Below, one piece after another: positions 30,587 through 38,166 of a DNA stretch of 64,000 nucleotides. The position numbers were made by a program, and so were the translations under genes. Every line of letters begins with the position of its first letter. Position 1 is the stretch's first letter. This DNA comes from Polynucleobacter sp. AP-Reno-20A-A9 (GTDB taxonomy: Bacteria > Pseudomonadota > Gammaproteobacteria > Burkholderiales > Burkholderiaceae): positions 62,425-126,424 of the forward strand of contig NZ_JACVPB010000002.1 in the NCBI RefSeq assembly GCF_018882085.1, given 5' to 3'. A model generated the notes under the pieces. It ran no database searches, had not been told where the DNA came from, and saw nothing but the letters and a program-made list of their open reading frames with translations.

Positions 30587-31678
30587 TTATTCGACTTCCT
30601 CTTCCTCGCTCAGCACATCTGTTACTACTGCTGAACCAGATTTAACGCCTAATTTCTCACGAACCCTTGCTTCGATATCTTTGGCAATAGCTGGGTTCTC
30701 TTTCAAGAACTCGCGCACATTGTCTTTACCTTGACCAATGCGATCACCGTTATAGCTATACCAAGAGCCTGACTTTTCAACGAGATCAGCCTCGACACCC
30801 ATGTCAATGATTTCGCCTTCTCTAGAAATACCAGCGCCGTACATGATGTCAAAAATCGCTTCGCGGAATGGAGGGGAAACTTTATTCTTCACAACCTTCA
30901 CACGGGTTTCATTACCAACAACCTCGTCACCTTTTTTGATGCTACCAATACGACGGATGTCCAAACGCATAGAGGCGTAGAACTTCAGCGCATTACCGCC
31001 GGTAGTGGTTTCTGGAGAACCAAACATCACACCAATCTTCATACGAATCTGGTTAATGAAGATCACGGTAGTGTTGGTACGCTTGATAGCACCAGTCAAC
31101 TTACGCAAAGCTTGACTCATCAAACGCGCTTGCAAGCCTGGTAAGGAGTCGCCCATATCGCCTTCGATCTCAGCTCGTGGAACCAAAGCGGCAACCGAGT
31201 CGATAACGATTAAATCAATAGAGCCGGAACGCACTAATGCATCTGCAATTTCTAATGCTTGTTCACCAGTGTCCGGCTGAGAGATCAACAGATTATTTAC
31301 ATCTACACCGAGACGGGATGCGTACTGCACATCTAAAGCGTGCTCTGCGTCAATAAATGCGCAAGTGCCTCCCAGCTTTTGCATTTCTGCAATCGCATGC
31401 AATGTCAAAGTCGTTTTACCAGAAGATTCTGGGCCGTAGATTTCGATAACGCGACCACGCGCAAGACCACCCACTCCAAGAGCAATATCCAACCCGAGTG
31501 AACCGCTAGATACCACCTGAATATCTTGACTAATTTCGGCATCGCCCAATCTCATGATTGAACCTTTGCCAAACTGTTTCTCAATTTGTGCCAGTGCTGC
31601 CGTTAATGCTTTTTGCTTGTCTCCGCTCATTCCTTCAAATTCTGAAGAGGCTGATTGCTTTTTGTTATCCAAGGCCAT
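30587..31678 (-). CDS. recA: Recombinase RecA
   Basis: RecA forms ATP-dependent filaments on single-stranded DNA for strand exchange and for LexA cleavage. The 363-residue protein has the Walker A loop GPESSGKTT, Walker [11 protein letters not shown], the [23 protein letters not shown] loop, and an acidic C-terminal tail (LSEEEEVE). A LexA-type box lies about 75 bases upstream. Confidence 0.98.
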   Translation of the reverse strand: MALDNKKQSASSEFEGMSGDKQKALTAALAQIEKQFGKGSIMRLGDAEISQDIQVVSSGSLGLDIALGVGGLARGRVIEIYGPESSGKTTLTLHAIAEMQKLGGTCAFIDAEHALDVQYASRLGVDVNNLLISQPDTGEQALEIADALVRSGSIDLIVIDSVAALVPRAEIEGDMGDSLPGLQARLMSQALRKLTGAIKRTNTTVIFINQIRMKIGVMFGSPETTTGGNALKFYASMRLDIRRIGSIKKGDEVVGNETRVKVVKNKVSPPFREAIFDIMYGAGISREGEIIDMGVEADLVEKSGSWYSYNGDRIGQGKDNVREFLKENPAIAKDIEARVREKLGVKSGSAVVTDVLSEEEEVE

Positions 31679-31751
31679 TTTTGATTCCCTTTTCGCTTTG
31701 TACTGGGCTTTTTCCCGAAGTTTTATCTACTGTGTAACAACTTAGGAGTTA

Positions 31752-31767
31752 CTGTATATAAAAACAG
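31752..31767 (-). promoter_or_regulatory. LexA (SOS) box upstream of recA
   Basis: CTGTATATAAAAACAG follows CTG-N10-CAG with an AT-rich core and is extended to TACTG...CAGTA. It lies in the recA leader between recA and the DUF2878 gene, so it can act on either, but recA is the known target of this kind of site. Confidence 0.9.
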
Positions 31768-31786
31768 TAGTCTTTGCAAGCGTCTT

Positions 31787-32329
31787 TTAAACTGAATTTA
31801 CGGATTTTTGACTAGGTTGTACTTGATTGACTCGGTCCCAATAGAAAAAGAGGGGTATAGCAATAGCCCAGACCACCCCTACCAGGATAAATCCAGTGAT
31901 TTCGCCACCAGGAACCCAGGATCCAGCACCCATCCGAATACCAGCCTCATAGGACATCGGACCAGCAATGCCCCCTAAAACAGCCCCTAAAACAGGTCTG
32001 CCGCGCAACCAAGTCAAGGAACCATTAATGGTGGTCGCCACCAAAACCCACAAGACCCACATCCAGAGAGGCGACAAATAGGGTGACGGCCAATCATCCC
32101 GAAAATCCAGGTAGCCCAAATGCATGATGAGAGTATCGGCCACCAAACCAAAGACAAAGGCTTTAAATAAAAGGCTGATTTCTGTTTTAGGAGAAGGCGA
32201 ACGCCAGGCATGGAAAGCGATATAGGCCAAAGTGGCAATCACCGCCCAAAGCACATCTTTATTGGCTGCGCCCAATACACAGGCAAACCAACCAAGCTGG
32301 AAAATAACAAAGTTCCAAAATTTAGCCAT
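31787..32329 (-). CDS. DUF2878-type inner membrane protein
   Basis: This 180-residue protein has five or six hydrophobic helices starting at residue 5. The segments NFVIFQLGWFACVLGA, LIMHLGYLDF and PLWMWVLWVLVATTINGSLTWL match what I recall of the DUF2878 family, whose function is unknown. It sits between recA and the tRNA-Met gene, on the same strand as both. Confidence 0.75.
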   Translation of the reverse strand: MAKFWNFVIFQLGWFACVLGAANKDVLWAVIATLAYIAFHAWRSPSPKTEISLLFKAFVFGLVADTLIMHLGYLDFRDDWPSPYLSPLWMWVLWVLVATTINGSLTWLRGRPVLGAVLGGIAGPMSYEAGIRMGAGSWVPGGEITGFILVGVVWAIAIPLFFYWDRVNQVQPSQKSVNSV

Positions 32330-32346
32330 ATACCTAGCAACCTAAG

Positions 32347-32378
32347 AAAAAGGCCACTGCCGAGGGGCAATGGCCTTT
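32347..32378 (-). terminator. Terminator of the tRNA-Met gene
   Basis: AAGGCCACTGCC and GGCAATGGCCTT form a 12-bp stem with one mismatch around a GAGG loop. On the minus strand it is followed by a T run. It lies a few bases past the CCA end of the tRNA. Confidence 0.85.
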
Positions 32379-32383
32379 AGATT

Positions 32384-32460
32384 TGGTGGCGAATCAGGGA
32401 TTTGAACCCCGGACCTGCGGATTATGATTCCGTCGCTCTAACCAGCTGAGCTAATTCGCC
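32384..32460 (-). tRNA. tRNA-Met (anticodon CAT)
   Basis: The minus strand folds into a complete 77-nt cloverleaf: acceptor GGCGAAT / ATTCGCC, D stem GCTC / GAGC, anticodon loop ATCATAA with anticodon CAT, T stem CGGGG / CCCTG with loop TTCAAAT, and an encoded CCA. Pairs are normal except a possible A27-C43 mismatch at the top of the anticodon stem. The acceptor and loop suggest elongator methionine; an isoleucine (lysidine) tRNA also has CAT and is not fully excluded. The 5' half and 21 upstream bases are repeated at 42489-42548, marking the integration site of a 10-kb island. Confidence 0.93.
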
Positions 32461-32481
32461 GAACTCGCTATTGTAAATGAT
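32422..32481. repeat. attL: 60-bp direct repeat at the intact tRNA-Met
   Basis: This copy runs from the tRNA anticodon loop through the 5' half of the gene to 21 bases upstream of it, and is identical to 42489-42548. The intact tRNA is reconstituted here: its 3' half is chromosomal, and its 5' half is shared between host and element. Confidence 0.92.
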
Positions 32482-32499
32482 TGCAGTGGTGCTGTGCAA
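32470..32499 (-). promoter_or_regulatory. Present tRNA-Met promoter, -35 supplied by the island
   Basis: The -10 TACAAT (32470-32475) lies inside the repeat, 9 bases before the tRNA. The best -35 at suitable spacing is TTGCAC (32494-32499), 18 bases upstream, in island DNA beyond the repeat. It replaces the original TAGACA with 17-base spacing now found at the other end. Confidence 0.5.
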
Positions 32500-32581
32500 A
32501 TGTGCGAGTCTGTGAAAACTCTGTCTATTTAAGCTGTCCGTAGGTTTCTTTACGGTGCTGAATCCTGTCCGGCTTTCCCTG

Positions 32582-32767
32582 CTACGCAGAAACTGCTTTT
32601 CTTAAGTTTTCTTGTGCTTTTGATACTTTTTGACGCTTTCTTTCAGCATCTAACGCTGTTCCAGCACGTTCCTTCTGCGTTTTTAATGCTTCTATGCGTG
32701 CCTGACTGGGATTAAGCGGCTTTATTGGAGCGACGGAATGTGTATTGGCTATCTCACTAAATCTCAT
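32582..32767 (-). CDS. Small basic hypothetical protein of the island
   Basis: This 61-residue protein is rich in Lys, Arg, Ala and Gln (RIEALKTQKERAGTALDAERKRQKVSKAQENL), mostly predicted helix. I do not recognise it. It starts two bases after the stop of a 48-residue gene, so the two are probably cotranslated. Size, charge and position next to the attachment site would fit an excisionase-type or nucleoid protein, but no helix-turn-helix can be made out. Confidence 0.5.
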   Translation of the reverse strand: MRFSEIANTHSVAPIKPLNPSQARIEALKTQKERAGTALDAERKRQKVSKAQENLRKAVSA

Positions 32768-32769
32768 AT

Positions 32770-32916
32770 CTACCCAATCTGCTGAGGCTGGTGCGGCACA
32801 TTTGCTGAACCGAATATTGCCTTAAATAAGGCATACGCTTGAGCTTGGTTTTGAGCGTACAAGATAGTTTCTACCCACATACCTGCCGCATTCACTGTTG
32901 CCTTATATCTCTTCAT
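32770..32916 (-). CDS. 48-residue hypothetical protein of the island
   Basis: The frame MKRYKATVNAAGMWVETILY, continuing with AQNQAQAYALFKAIFGSANV to a TAG, is a plausible small protein: a beta hairpin followed by a helix, a pattern common in phage and plasmid proteins that resemble a double-stranded-RNA-binding or ribbon-helix arrangement. It is too short for most gene lists. It is followed by the 61-residue gene after two bases. There is no clear ribosome binding site; a dyad of the TGTCGT family lies just upstream at 32930-32950. Confidence 0.5.
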   Translation of the reverse strand: MKRYKATVNAAGMWVETILYAQNQAQAYALFKAIFGSANVPHQPQQIG

Positions 32917-32929
32917 ACAAGTATTTAGT

Positions 32930-32950
32930 GGTGTCGTTTTAAACGACACC
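32930..32950. repeat. TGTCGT/ACGACA dyad, copy 1
   Basis: Perfect 10-bp arms GGTGTCGTTT and AAACGACACC around a single T (TGTCGT-N5-ACGACA). It lies 7 bases past the stop of the integrase at 32957-33982 and upstream of the 48-residue gene. No T run follows on either strand. Confidence 0.9.
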
Positions 32951-32956
32951 CATTAC

Positions 32957-33982
32957 CTAAACCAGTACCTTCAAAATCACATCTCGTTTTTGCTCAAGTG
33001 TGTAGCCGACAGTTCCGTAGGTGTTGAAATCCGAACCCCCACTACTGTGCCCAGTAATACTCTCAGCAAGGCGAGTGGGTATATCGTTCCTGGCCTTCAT
33101 CCTATCAATGATTGCGTGCCTAAACATATGACTTTTAAAGTCAAGCTCCTTTAGCGTCTTTTTAATGATTTGAGAACAACTGGAGTTGCCGTTGTCTCTC
33201 GCATAATGCGGCACAAACCATTCGCTTCTTTTCGTTCTCGCAATCTTATATAGCTCTTTAGCGGCATCTAACGAAACTCCACACAATGGCACAGCACGAA
33301 TACTTGATTTAGTCTTTCTATCGCTTAACGCATTCCGTCTAATCCACAAATGAGGTATGTCGTGCTCGAGCACACAGTCTTCCAGTCTTGCAAATACTGG
33401 TTCAGATAGCCTAAATCCGGTATTCAACTGTATTAAGGCAACGAGCTTATGTGGTGTGGAGTTTCTTAGTAAACATTCTTTAACTTGATTGATTAGCTGA
33501 GTAGTAATAATGGGCATTGGACGCTTGATGTCCCCTTCGCCCCTTATCTTCAAACCCCTAAACGGACTAAGTCTGTCTATATCCAAATGCTTGAATGCCA
33601 CATTGAGCATCGCATTGAGTGTGTTGTTATGTTTCCTAACGCTTGTAGGGTTTAATCCACGCTGAAGCTGATAGTCGCGATATTCAGTAATGTGCCAGTG
33701 CTTTAACTCCTCTAAAGTTAAATCACCAAAAAACTCTTTAAAACTACGGAAGTGATAGGTGGCGTGCTTTACAAACGTGGGACGGTGAGCGGAAGCACTT
33801 TCATTCATATAAATTGAAAATGCATCCGTAATGGTAGGCAATCTACCATCCTTCTGCCTTGCTAAATGCTCACTTACTACCTTAGCTAAAAACTCTTCTT
33901 CAAAGTTCATTCCGTTTACATTGATTAAACGTTCGACTTTGTCAAAGACGATTGGGTGTGGTTTTATTACGATGCTACGCAT
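32957..33982 (-). CDS. Tyrosine recombinase/integrase next to attL
   Basis: This 341-residue site-specific recombinase has an N-terminal SAM-like core-binding domain (about 47-130) and a catalytic domain with a complete set of residues: Arg191 (NTGFRLSEP), Lys225, His285 and Arg288 (HMFR), His312 (ITGHSS) and the nucleophile Tyr322 (NTYGTVGY). Position near the tRNA end makes it a candidate for integrating and excising the island. AAGGA lies 7 bases before the ATG. It is the second gene after the DUF6641-like gene on this strand, separated by dyad copy 2. Confidence 0.88.
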   Translation of the reverse strand: MRSIVIKPHPIVFDKVERLINVNGMNFEEEFLAKVVSEHLARQKDGRLPTITDAFSIYMNESASAHRPTFVKHATYHFRSFKEFFGDLTLEELKHWHITEYRDYQLQRGLNPTSVRKHNNTLNAMLNVAFKHLDIDRLSPFRGLKIRGEGDIKRPMPIITTQLINQVKECLLRNSTPHKLVALIQLNTGFRLSEPVFARLEDCVLEHDIPHLWIRRNALSDRKTKSSIRAVPLCGVSLDAAKELYKIARTKRSEWFVPHYARDNGNSSCSQIIKKTLKELDFKSHMFRHAIIDRMKARNDIPTRLAESITGHSSGGSDFNTYGTVGYTLEQKRDVILKVLV

Positions 33983-34021
33983 AGTTTTCCTTATTAAAGT
34001 AAAGTTGGATTGCTCAACGAA

Positions 34022-34044
34022 GGGTGTCGTTTAAAACGACACCC
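34022..34044. repeat. TGTCGT/ACGACA dyad, copy 2
   Basis: Perfect 11-bp arms GGGTGTCGTTT and AAACGACACCC around a single A (N5 form). It lies 11 bases past the stop of the 146-residue gene and in the leader of the integrase gene. Confidence 0.9.
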
Positions 34045-34054
34045 CTTTACCAAC

Positions 34055-34495
34055 TTACTTACGAAAACCTGCCTTTAGCGCCCCGCTCGCTGTTTCAATT
34101 TGAGCATCTAACTCCCCTTGCTCAACAGCAGACTTAATGGTTTCCAATGCCTTCACTAAGTTTTGGGCACTATCTACCTCAACGCTGTGCTTGCCTTTAG
34201 CAAGCTCAATGACTTTAGTTCCATACTTAACTGACACGCAGACTTTGCCAGCTTCATTCTTAAACCACCACTCGCGAACACGCTTGGGAATTTCTACTTG
34301 GCGACGCAAACCAGTTTCTTTATCTTTAACGCTTTTGAACTTAGTCACAACAAATGGCGTGCCGTCTATATGACTTTTAGCTAGCTGGATTTGCTCCCAC
34401 AACTTATTTGAAAGTTTGTTTCTGCGAAACACGATTGCAGGAATATGGGTTGGCTTTTTAGCTGTTGTTAGCTTGAGTGAATCTAATGTGCTCAT
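34055..34495 (-). CDS. Hypothetical protein, DUF6641-like
   Basis: This 146-residue soluble, lysine-rich protein starts MSTLDSLKLTTAKKPTHIPA and ends ASGALKAGFRK. The order (an RRNKLSNKLWEQIQLA helix, a hydrophilic KRVREWWFKNEAGKVCVSVKYGTKVIELAKGK core, then a C-terminal helix) resembles what I remember as DUF6641, a family found on plasmids and integrative elements; this is from memory and not certain. Function unknown. A strong AAGGAG precedes the ATG. It is divergent from the 149-residue gene across the large inverted-repeat region. Confidence 0.65.
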   Translation of the reverse strand: MSTLDSLKLTTAKKPTHIPAIVFRRNKLSNKLWEQIQLAKSHIDGTPFVVTKFKSVKDKETGLRRQVEIPKRVREWWFKNEAGKVCVSVKYGTKVIELAKGKHSVEVDSAQNLVKALETIKSAVEQGELDAQIETASGALKAGFRK

Positions 34496-34609
34496 TTATT
34501 TCTCCTTGTTTGTGAATGGGCACACTTAATTTATTGCCTGATCTATGGATTGGTCGACCTCAATTTATCCAAAACCACCAAATATCACCGTCTTTTTTAA
34601 TTGATTTCC

Positions 34610-34624
34610 TTTAGCGAAGCTAAA
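34610..34624. repeat. Small perfect hairpin TTTAGC-GAA-GCTAAA
   Basis: Six-base arms with a three-base loop lie just outside the large nested inverted repeat in the region between the divergent 146- and 149-residue genes. Confidence 0.5.
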
Positions 34625-34629
34625 TAACT

Positions 34630-34817
34630 GTGAGTGGCGAAGTGAGTTGCGAATGAGTAGCTATTAAGAAATGGGTTACGAAGTTGCTAATTGAGTTACT
34701 AGTTGCAGTTGGGATATATGGATAACTGCGACTTGTAACTTCGTAACTATGCAACCAGAAACAAGCAACCTCTTTCCTGTCCCCTGCAACTTCTACGCAA
34801 CTAACTGCGCCACTCAC
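34630..34817. repeat. Nested inverted-repeat region with AGTTRC boxes
   Basis: The 346-base gap between two divergent genes holds a large imperfect palindrome. The outer arms 34630-34651 and 34796-34817 pair over 22 bases with two mismatches; the outermost ten, GTGAGTGGCG / CGCCACTCAC, are perfect. Inner arms GTTACGAAGTT (34675-34685) and AACTTCGTAAC (34737-34747) are perfect. AGTT(G/A)C occurs four times on the left (34645, 34682, 34694, 34701), and its complement four times on the right (34735, 34743, 34786, 34797). It could be an operator array for the divergent genes, an origin, or a structured leader RNA of the 149-residue gene, which starts 25 bases further on. Confidence 0.8.
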
Positions 34818-34841
34818 TGCAACCAATAAGGAGAAATCAAT

Positions 34842-35291
34842 ATGCAGAAAGAAATCGCAGTCCGTCTATATCAAAACGCCAAATACGGCACTACCTACGC
34901 TAAAGGTGTTCGCCATCAAGCCCTGTTTAATGCCGCGGCAGACATTAAAAATCCCAAAGTCAAATATGTCTTGGATTTTTATACTTATGAGCATTGGGAG
35001 TTTTTGGCTAAAGAAAACCAGCTAGATATAGTCAATCAAGTACAAGGCGAGATCGATAAGGATTCTTTAGTGAGCTGGGTAGTGCGTTATGACTTGGCGA
35101 CAAAGACAAAAACACCTGTCTATGGCTTTAGTACTTTAGATATGAAAACCAATAAGCTAATACTGTGTGTTTTAGATGGTGATGCAGAAATAGAAGATAG
35201 TTGGCAATTAACAGCAAAGCCCTGCAGAGCGGTAGCTGGTAAGAATGTCGCTGAACTGCTAGCAACTAATAGCGAATTAGCCAACTGGTAG
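34842..35291 (+). CDS. Hypothetical protein of the island
   Basis: This 149-residue soluble protein begins MQKEIAVRLYQNAKYGTTYA and is followed by a strand-rich part (KYVLDFYTYEHWEFLAKENQ, WVVRYDLATKTKTPVYGFST). No motif is recognisable. AATAAGGAG lies upstream of the ATG, so the start is well supported. It is the only short plus-strand gene here and follows the nested inverted-repeat region; its end faces the AAA+ gene across a terminator dyad. Confidence 0.6.
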   Translation: MQKEIAVRLYQNAKYGTTYAKGVRHQALFNAAADIKNPKVKYVLDFYTYEHWEFLAKENQLDIVNQVQGEIDKDSLVSWVVRYDLATKTKTPVYGFSTLDMKTNKLILCVLDGDAEIEDSWQLTAKPCRAVAGKNVAELLATNSELANW

Positions 35292-35296
35292 ATGAT

Positions 35297-35329
35297 AAAA
35301 AACCACTGTCGTTTTTGACACGACAGTGG
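35297..35329 (-). terminator. Dyad copy 3, acting as terminator of the AAA+ gene
   Basis: CCACTGTCGT (35303-35312) and ACGACAGTGG (35320-35329) form a perfect 10-bp stem with a 7-base loop (TGTCGT-N7-ACGACA). On the minus strand it is followed by six T residues, so it is a credible Rho-independent terminator for the AAA+ gene. It is the only family member with a T run. Confidence 0.8.
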
Positions 35330-35348
35330 CTGTAGTAAATACAATAAA

Positions 35349-36059
35349 CTATTGCGGCAAAACGCCGCCCATACCAACCCCTGCAATCATTACATCGCTA
35401 GCAAAGGTTCGCAAAGACCCTTTTGCTTTATGCGCCATTGCAGTAATAGTTGCTACAGGTAGCGCAGTGGAGGCAAGTGACATCTTTTGTAAGATACTTT
35501 GCCCCATCAATACATAAGCATTAGCGTCTGCTGACTGGTTCATCTCAATCACGAAACTGCGATTAATAATGCCATCGTCAATTCTGTCAATGTAATTCGT
35601 AGTGAATATGAACCGGCAACGCTTTAAGTCCATCACAGACTTTAGGGATTGCTGCGCTGACACTGTTAGCTTATCCACTTCATCAAAGATAAAGTAGTCT
35701 GTTTTGCCGTAATGATGTGCAGGCATTCTACTATTGCAGGTGTTAATGGTTTTCACAATTGCTGTACTACTTAAGCCACCGCCACAACGAAAGATTTCAG
35801 GTATTGCTTCTTCTGCAGCGTGCATCCGTCCAATACTGCTAGTAACAGGGTGATTGCCTGCATAAGCGGTTTCTAACAAATGGGGCAACAAAAATCCCAA
35901 TGTGCTTTTGCCTGTGCCATAAGTGCCGTGTAACAAAATGCCACTTTTGCCATTAAACGGGAATGGCAATTTACTACTTAATATCAATTCAAGCAAATCG
36001 CGCTCTGCTTGATTATTAAACAAAAAATCATCTAAACAGCTTGGTGTAAAAAAAGACAT
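35349..36059 (-). CDS. AAA+ ATPase, clamp-loader-like
   Basis: The protein has 236 residues from the ATG at 36059, chosen because GGAGG lies 7 bases before it; a longer frame from 36104 has no such site. It has Walker A G45-T-Y-G-T-G-K-S-T53, Walker B IFDEVD (126-129), sensor 1 TTN at Asn155, and a likely arginine finger Arg167 (INRSF). The order and small size resemble RFC/DnaX or helicase-loader ATPases. No DNA-binding or protease domain is attached, so it should work with a partner, most simply the 316-residue protein encoded just upstream in the same operon. Confidence 0.8.
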   Translation of the reverse strand: MSFFTPSCLDDFLFNNQAERDLLELILSSKLPFPFNGKSGILLHGTYGTGKSTLGFLLPHLLETAYAGNHPVTSSIGRMHAAEEAIPEIFRCGGGLSSTAIVKTINTCNSRMPAHHYGKTDYFIFDEVDKLTVSAQQSLKSVMDLKRCRFIFTTNYIDRIDDGIINRSFVIEMNQSADANAYVLMGQSILQKMSLASTALPVATITAMAHKAKGSLRTFASDVMIAGVGMGGVLPQ

Positions 36060-36109
36060 AAATCCTCCAATAATTAAAAAGGGGCTATGTCTCCATAGCC
36101 CCAATGTGT

Positions 36110-37060
36110 TTAAGCAAACTCAGGTTCTGCTTTAGCTTCTGTAACGAATACAGCATCAAACGAAGCGGCTGCTATTGCTAACTGCTCATTTGCAGTAATT
36201 TCTTCTGCAGTTTTAGCAATCTGCTTAGCCGTCTTGTCTTCTGTCTTTACTTCGGCTTTTTCCTTCGCCTCAGCTTCAGCCGCCGCTTTTTTCAGCGCAG
36301 CTGCCTCTTCACGTTCTTTTGCTTTTGCCAGAGTGTAATAAGCTGCTAATGCTGTTTTCACAGCGCCTTCGTGCTTAACTACGGCGTTGATTTCAAATTC
36401 ACCAGTAGGCAAATAAGTTGCAACTAATACAACTTGCTTGTCATTCCAGTCAGCGTTCGCTTTAACCGCTAAAGCGTCAAACTTCACCGTACTAATCACC
36501 GCTTCGCAAACTTCTGCTTTTACTAGATCAGCACGCTTAGTGAGTGACAAGGGTTTAGTGCCGCCCATACGAACTTGTTCAACACCGCCGTTTTGCTCCA
36601 AAAAGACAATTAAGTCCGTAGCACCCACTTCTTGACGCAATGCTTCACGCAAAGCGATGCTGTATGCAGACACACGACGACGATCAACGCCAAATACGCA
36701 CTTAACAACACGAGTCATATCGTGCGTAGTTGAGCCAAAACTATTCCTATAGCCACGCTCTTCAATAAAAGCCTCCATTGCTGCGAGCTTTTCCTTACGC
36801 ACATTCTTGCTACTGTCTTGCTTCATTACAAGATAAAAGCTGTAAGCCTGTTGCAAGATCGAATACAGGCGGTTATTAGATGCAGCCAGTTCAGTGGTTT
36901 CCCAGCTGATACGAGCGGTTTCTAAGGACTTCAATTCCCCGCTAGCGATAGACGGGGCTGCAGGTGTCGTGTTTGACACGACAACCGTTGCAGGCACATT
37001 TAAAGCTGCCAAGTTGATTGAAGGATTAGTTACAGGTGCTGCTAGTGATGTATTAGTCAT
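36110..37060 (-). CDS. Hypothetical protein with charged C-terminal coil, partner of the AAA+ gene
   Basis: The protein has 316 residues from the ATG at 37060, chosen because AAAGGA lies 7 bases upstream; the frame extends to 37138 without a site. The first 45 residues are Ala/Thr/Pro-rich and disordered. The central part (about 60-150) has a helical LYSILQQAYSFYLVMK segment and FGVDRRRVSAYSIALREAL, a motif I associate with unnamed proteins of plasmids and integrative elements. From about 240 to 290 comes an Ala/Lys/Glu coiled-coil segment. It lies 50 bases upstream of the AAA+ gene. Dyad copy 4 lies inside its coding region at residues 26-32. Function unknown. Confidence 0.65.
   Translation of the reverse strand: MTNTSLAAPVTNPSINLAALNVPATVVVSNTTPAAPSIASGELKSLETARISWETTELAASNNRLYSILQQAYSFYLVMKQDSSKNVRKEKLAAMEAFIEERGYRNSFGSTTHDMTRVVKCVFGVDRRRVSAYSIALREALRQEVGATDLIVFLEQNGGVEQVRMGGTKPLSLTKRADLVKAEVCEAVISTVKFDALAVKANADWNDKQVVLVATYLPTGEFEINAVVKHEGAVKTALAAYYTLAKAKEREEAAALKKAAAEAEAKEKAEVKTEDKTAKQIAKTAEEITANEQLAIAAASFDAVFVTEAKAEPEFA
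36965..36983. repeat. TGTCGT/ACGACA dyad, copy 4 (inside a gene)
   Basis: TGTCGTG-TTTGA-CACGACA (N7 form), perfect 7-bp arms. It is the only member inside a coding region, in the disordered N-terminal part of the 316-residue protein, where it encodes V-V-V-S-N-T-T. Confidence 0.9.
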
Positions 37061-37195
37061 TTTGTTTTCCTTTTGAATGACGGTTAGTAATGTGTGAGCC
37101 GCTTTTGTTTTGCTGCCCACAACCCCTACTATCCGCATTAACTATTTAATTGGTTAATATGCTATATACTGTTAATCCTATATAGGTAATGGCTT

Positions 37196-38131
37196 ATGAG
37201 GCATATCAGAGGTATTCAAAAGGGAATAGGGCGCCTACGTTCTCGCACCATCGAGGAAGAGCTCAGCTATGCAAGAACTAGCGTTCGGCGCTGGTGGTGG
37301 GAGTATTTACGGCTAAGCAAGGACTATTGGCTCATTTGCAAAACCTCTTCAAGCATTAACAATCCTCGCACTACAGATGAAGGTATGCGATGGCTATATA
37401 GGAAGTTTGGGGATATTTACAGCGTGGATTTTGATACTTGGTATGAGCGCACTGGATCCCGTATTTTTAGGGAGCAGGTGCAATTACCCAAAGTCATAGA
37501 AGTAGCAAATAACTTAAGCAATTTGGCTGAAGAGCGGGACGGCAAGTTATTAGTAGAAATTCCGTTATCACTCAGTCAGGCAACAATTAATCGACAAATT
37601 AATCGTCTTCTCAAACAGCATATAGATAAGCGCCCCACCAATAAGCTAGAAACAAGCAAATCCGAATTTCCAATAAATCCCGTTCTATATCGCCTGCCAA
37701 CATTGCAGAAAATGCACGAAGTCTGGTGTCTGCATAGGGAACTAATTGCAAGACCTGTTGCATTGAGTGAAGCGATAGATAAGTACTCAACCAAAGGGGA
37801 TTTATTTCGAATTGGTAAAGCATTACGACTTAGTCCTGCTAATGAGAGTCCAGCGGAAGATCCATTTATTCATCACAAGCGATTAAACATAATGAGGGCA
37901 ACGGTTAGTCGCTATTTGAGCCGAGCCAATATGCTGATTAGCAATGTAGAGGTTGGCAAGTTTCCCGTTTTTAAGAAGGTATCTTCTACAGAGAGATTTA
38001 GCAAGAGGCAAAGAGAATCCCACATAGAGCTAGAAAAACTTTGGTGGGACTTGGATTTATCTTCCACCTTAAGCGGAACAAAGGTGAAGGATGCTAAGAA
38101 GATTGTTTATAGCTGGTATGGAAGCAAGTAG
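37196..38131 (+). CDS. Hypothetical protein of the island
   Basis: This 311-residue, basic, tryptophan-rich protein starts MRHIRGIQKGIGRLRSR and is followed by SVRRWWWEYLRLSKDYWLIC. The C-terminal half has RYLSRANMLISNVEVGKFPVF. No signal peptide or membrane segment. The basic helices and its place in a mobile element would suit a nucleic-acid-binding role, but I do not recognise the family. It is divergent from the 316-residue/AAA+ operon, with a 135-base AT-rich promoter region between (TATATACTG, CTATATAGG). Its TAG stop is part of dyad copy 5. Confidence 0.6.
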   Translation: MRHIRGIQKGIGRLRSRTIEEELSYARTSVRRWWWEYLRLSKDYWLICKTSSSINNPRTTDEGMRWLYRKFGDIYSVDFDTWYERTGSRIFREQVQLPKVIEVANNLSNLAEERDGKLLVEIPLSLSQATINRQINRLLKQHIDKRPTNKLETSKSEFPINPVLYRLPTLQKMHEVWCLHRELIARPVALSEAIDKYSTKGDLFRIGKALRLSPANESPAEDPFIHHKRLNIMRATVSRYLSRANMLISNVEVGKFPVFKKVSSTERFSKRQRESHIELEKLWWDLDLSSTLSGTKVKDAKKIVYSWYGSK

Positions 38132-38153
38132 TGTCGTTTTACACACGACACTA
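38129..38153. repeat. TGTCGT/ACGACA dyad, copy 5
   Basis: TAGTGTCGT (38129-38137) and ACGACACTA (38145-38153) with a 7-base loop (N7 form). It lies between the convergent 311-residue gene and the small recombinase gene, and its left arm includes the stop codon of the former. No T run follows on either strand. Confidence 0.9.
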
Positions 38154-38166
38154 CACACGAAACTAG

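Noticed and set aside
34620..34826. 68-codon minus-strand frame across the inverted-repeat region
   Set aside because: It coincides with the palindrome, has no ribosome binding site and no sensible protein composition.
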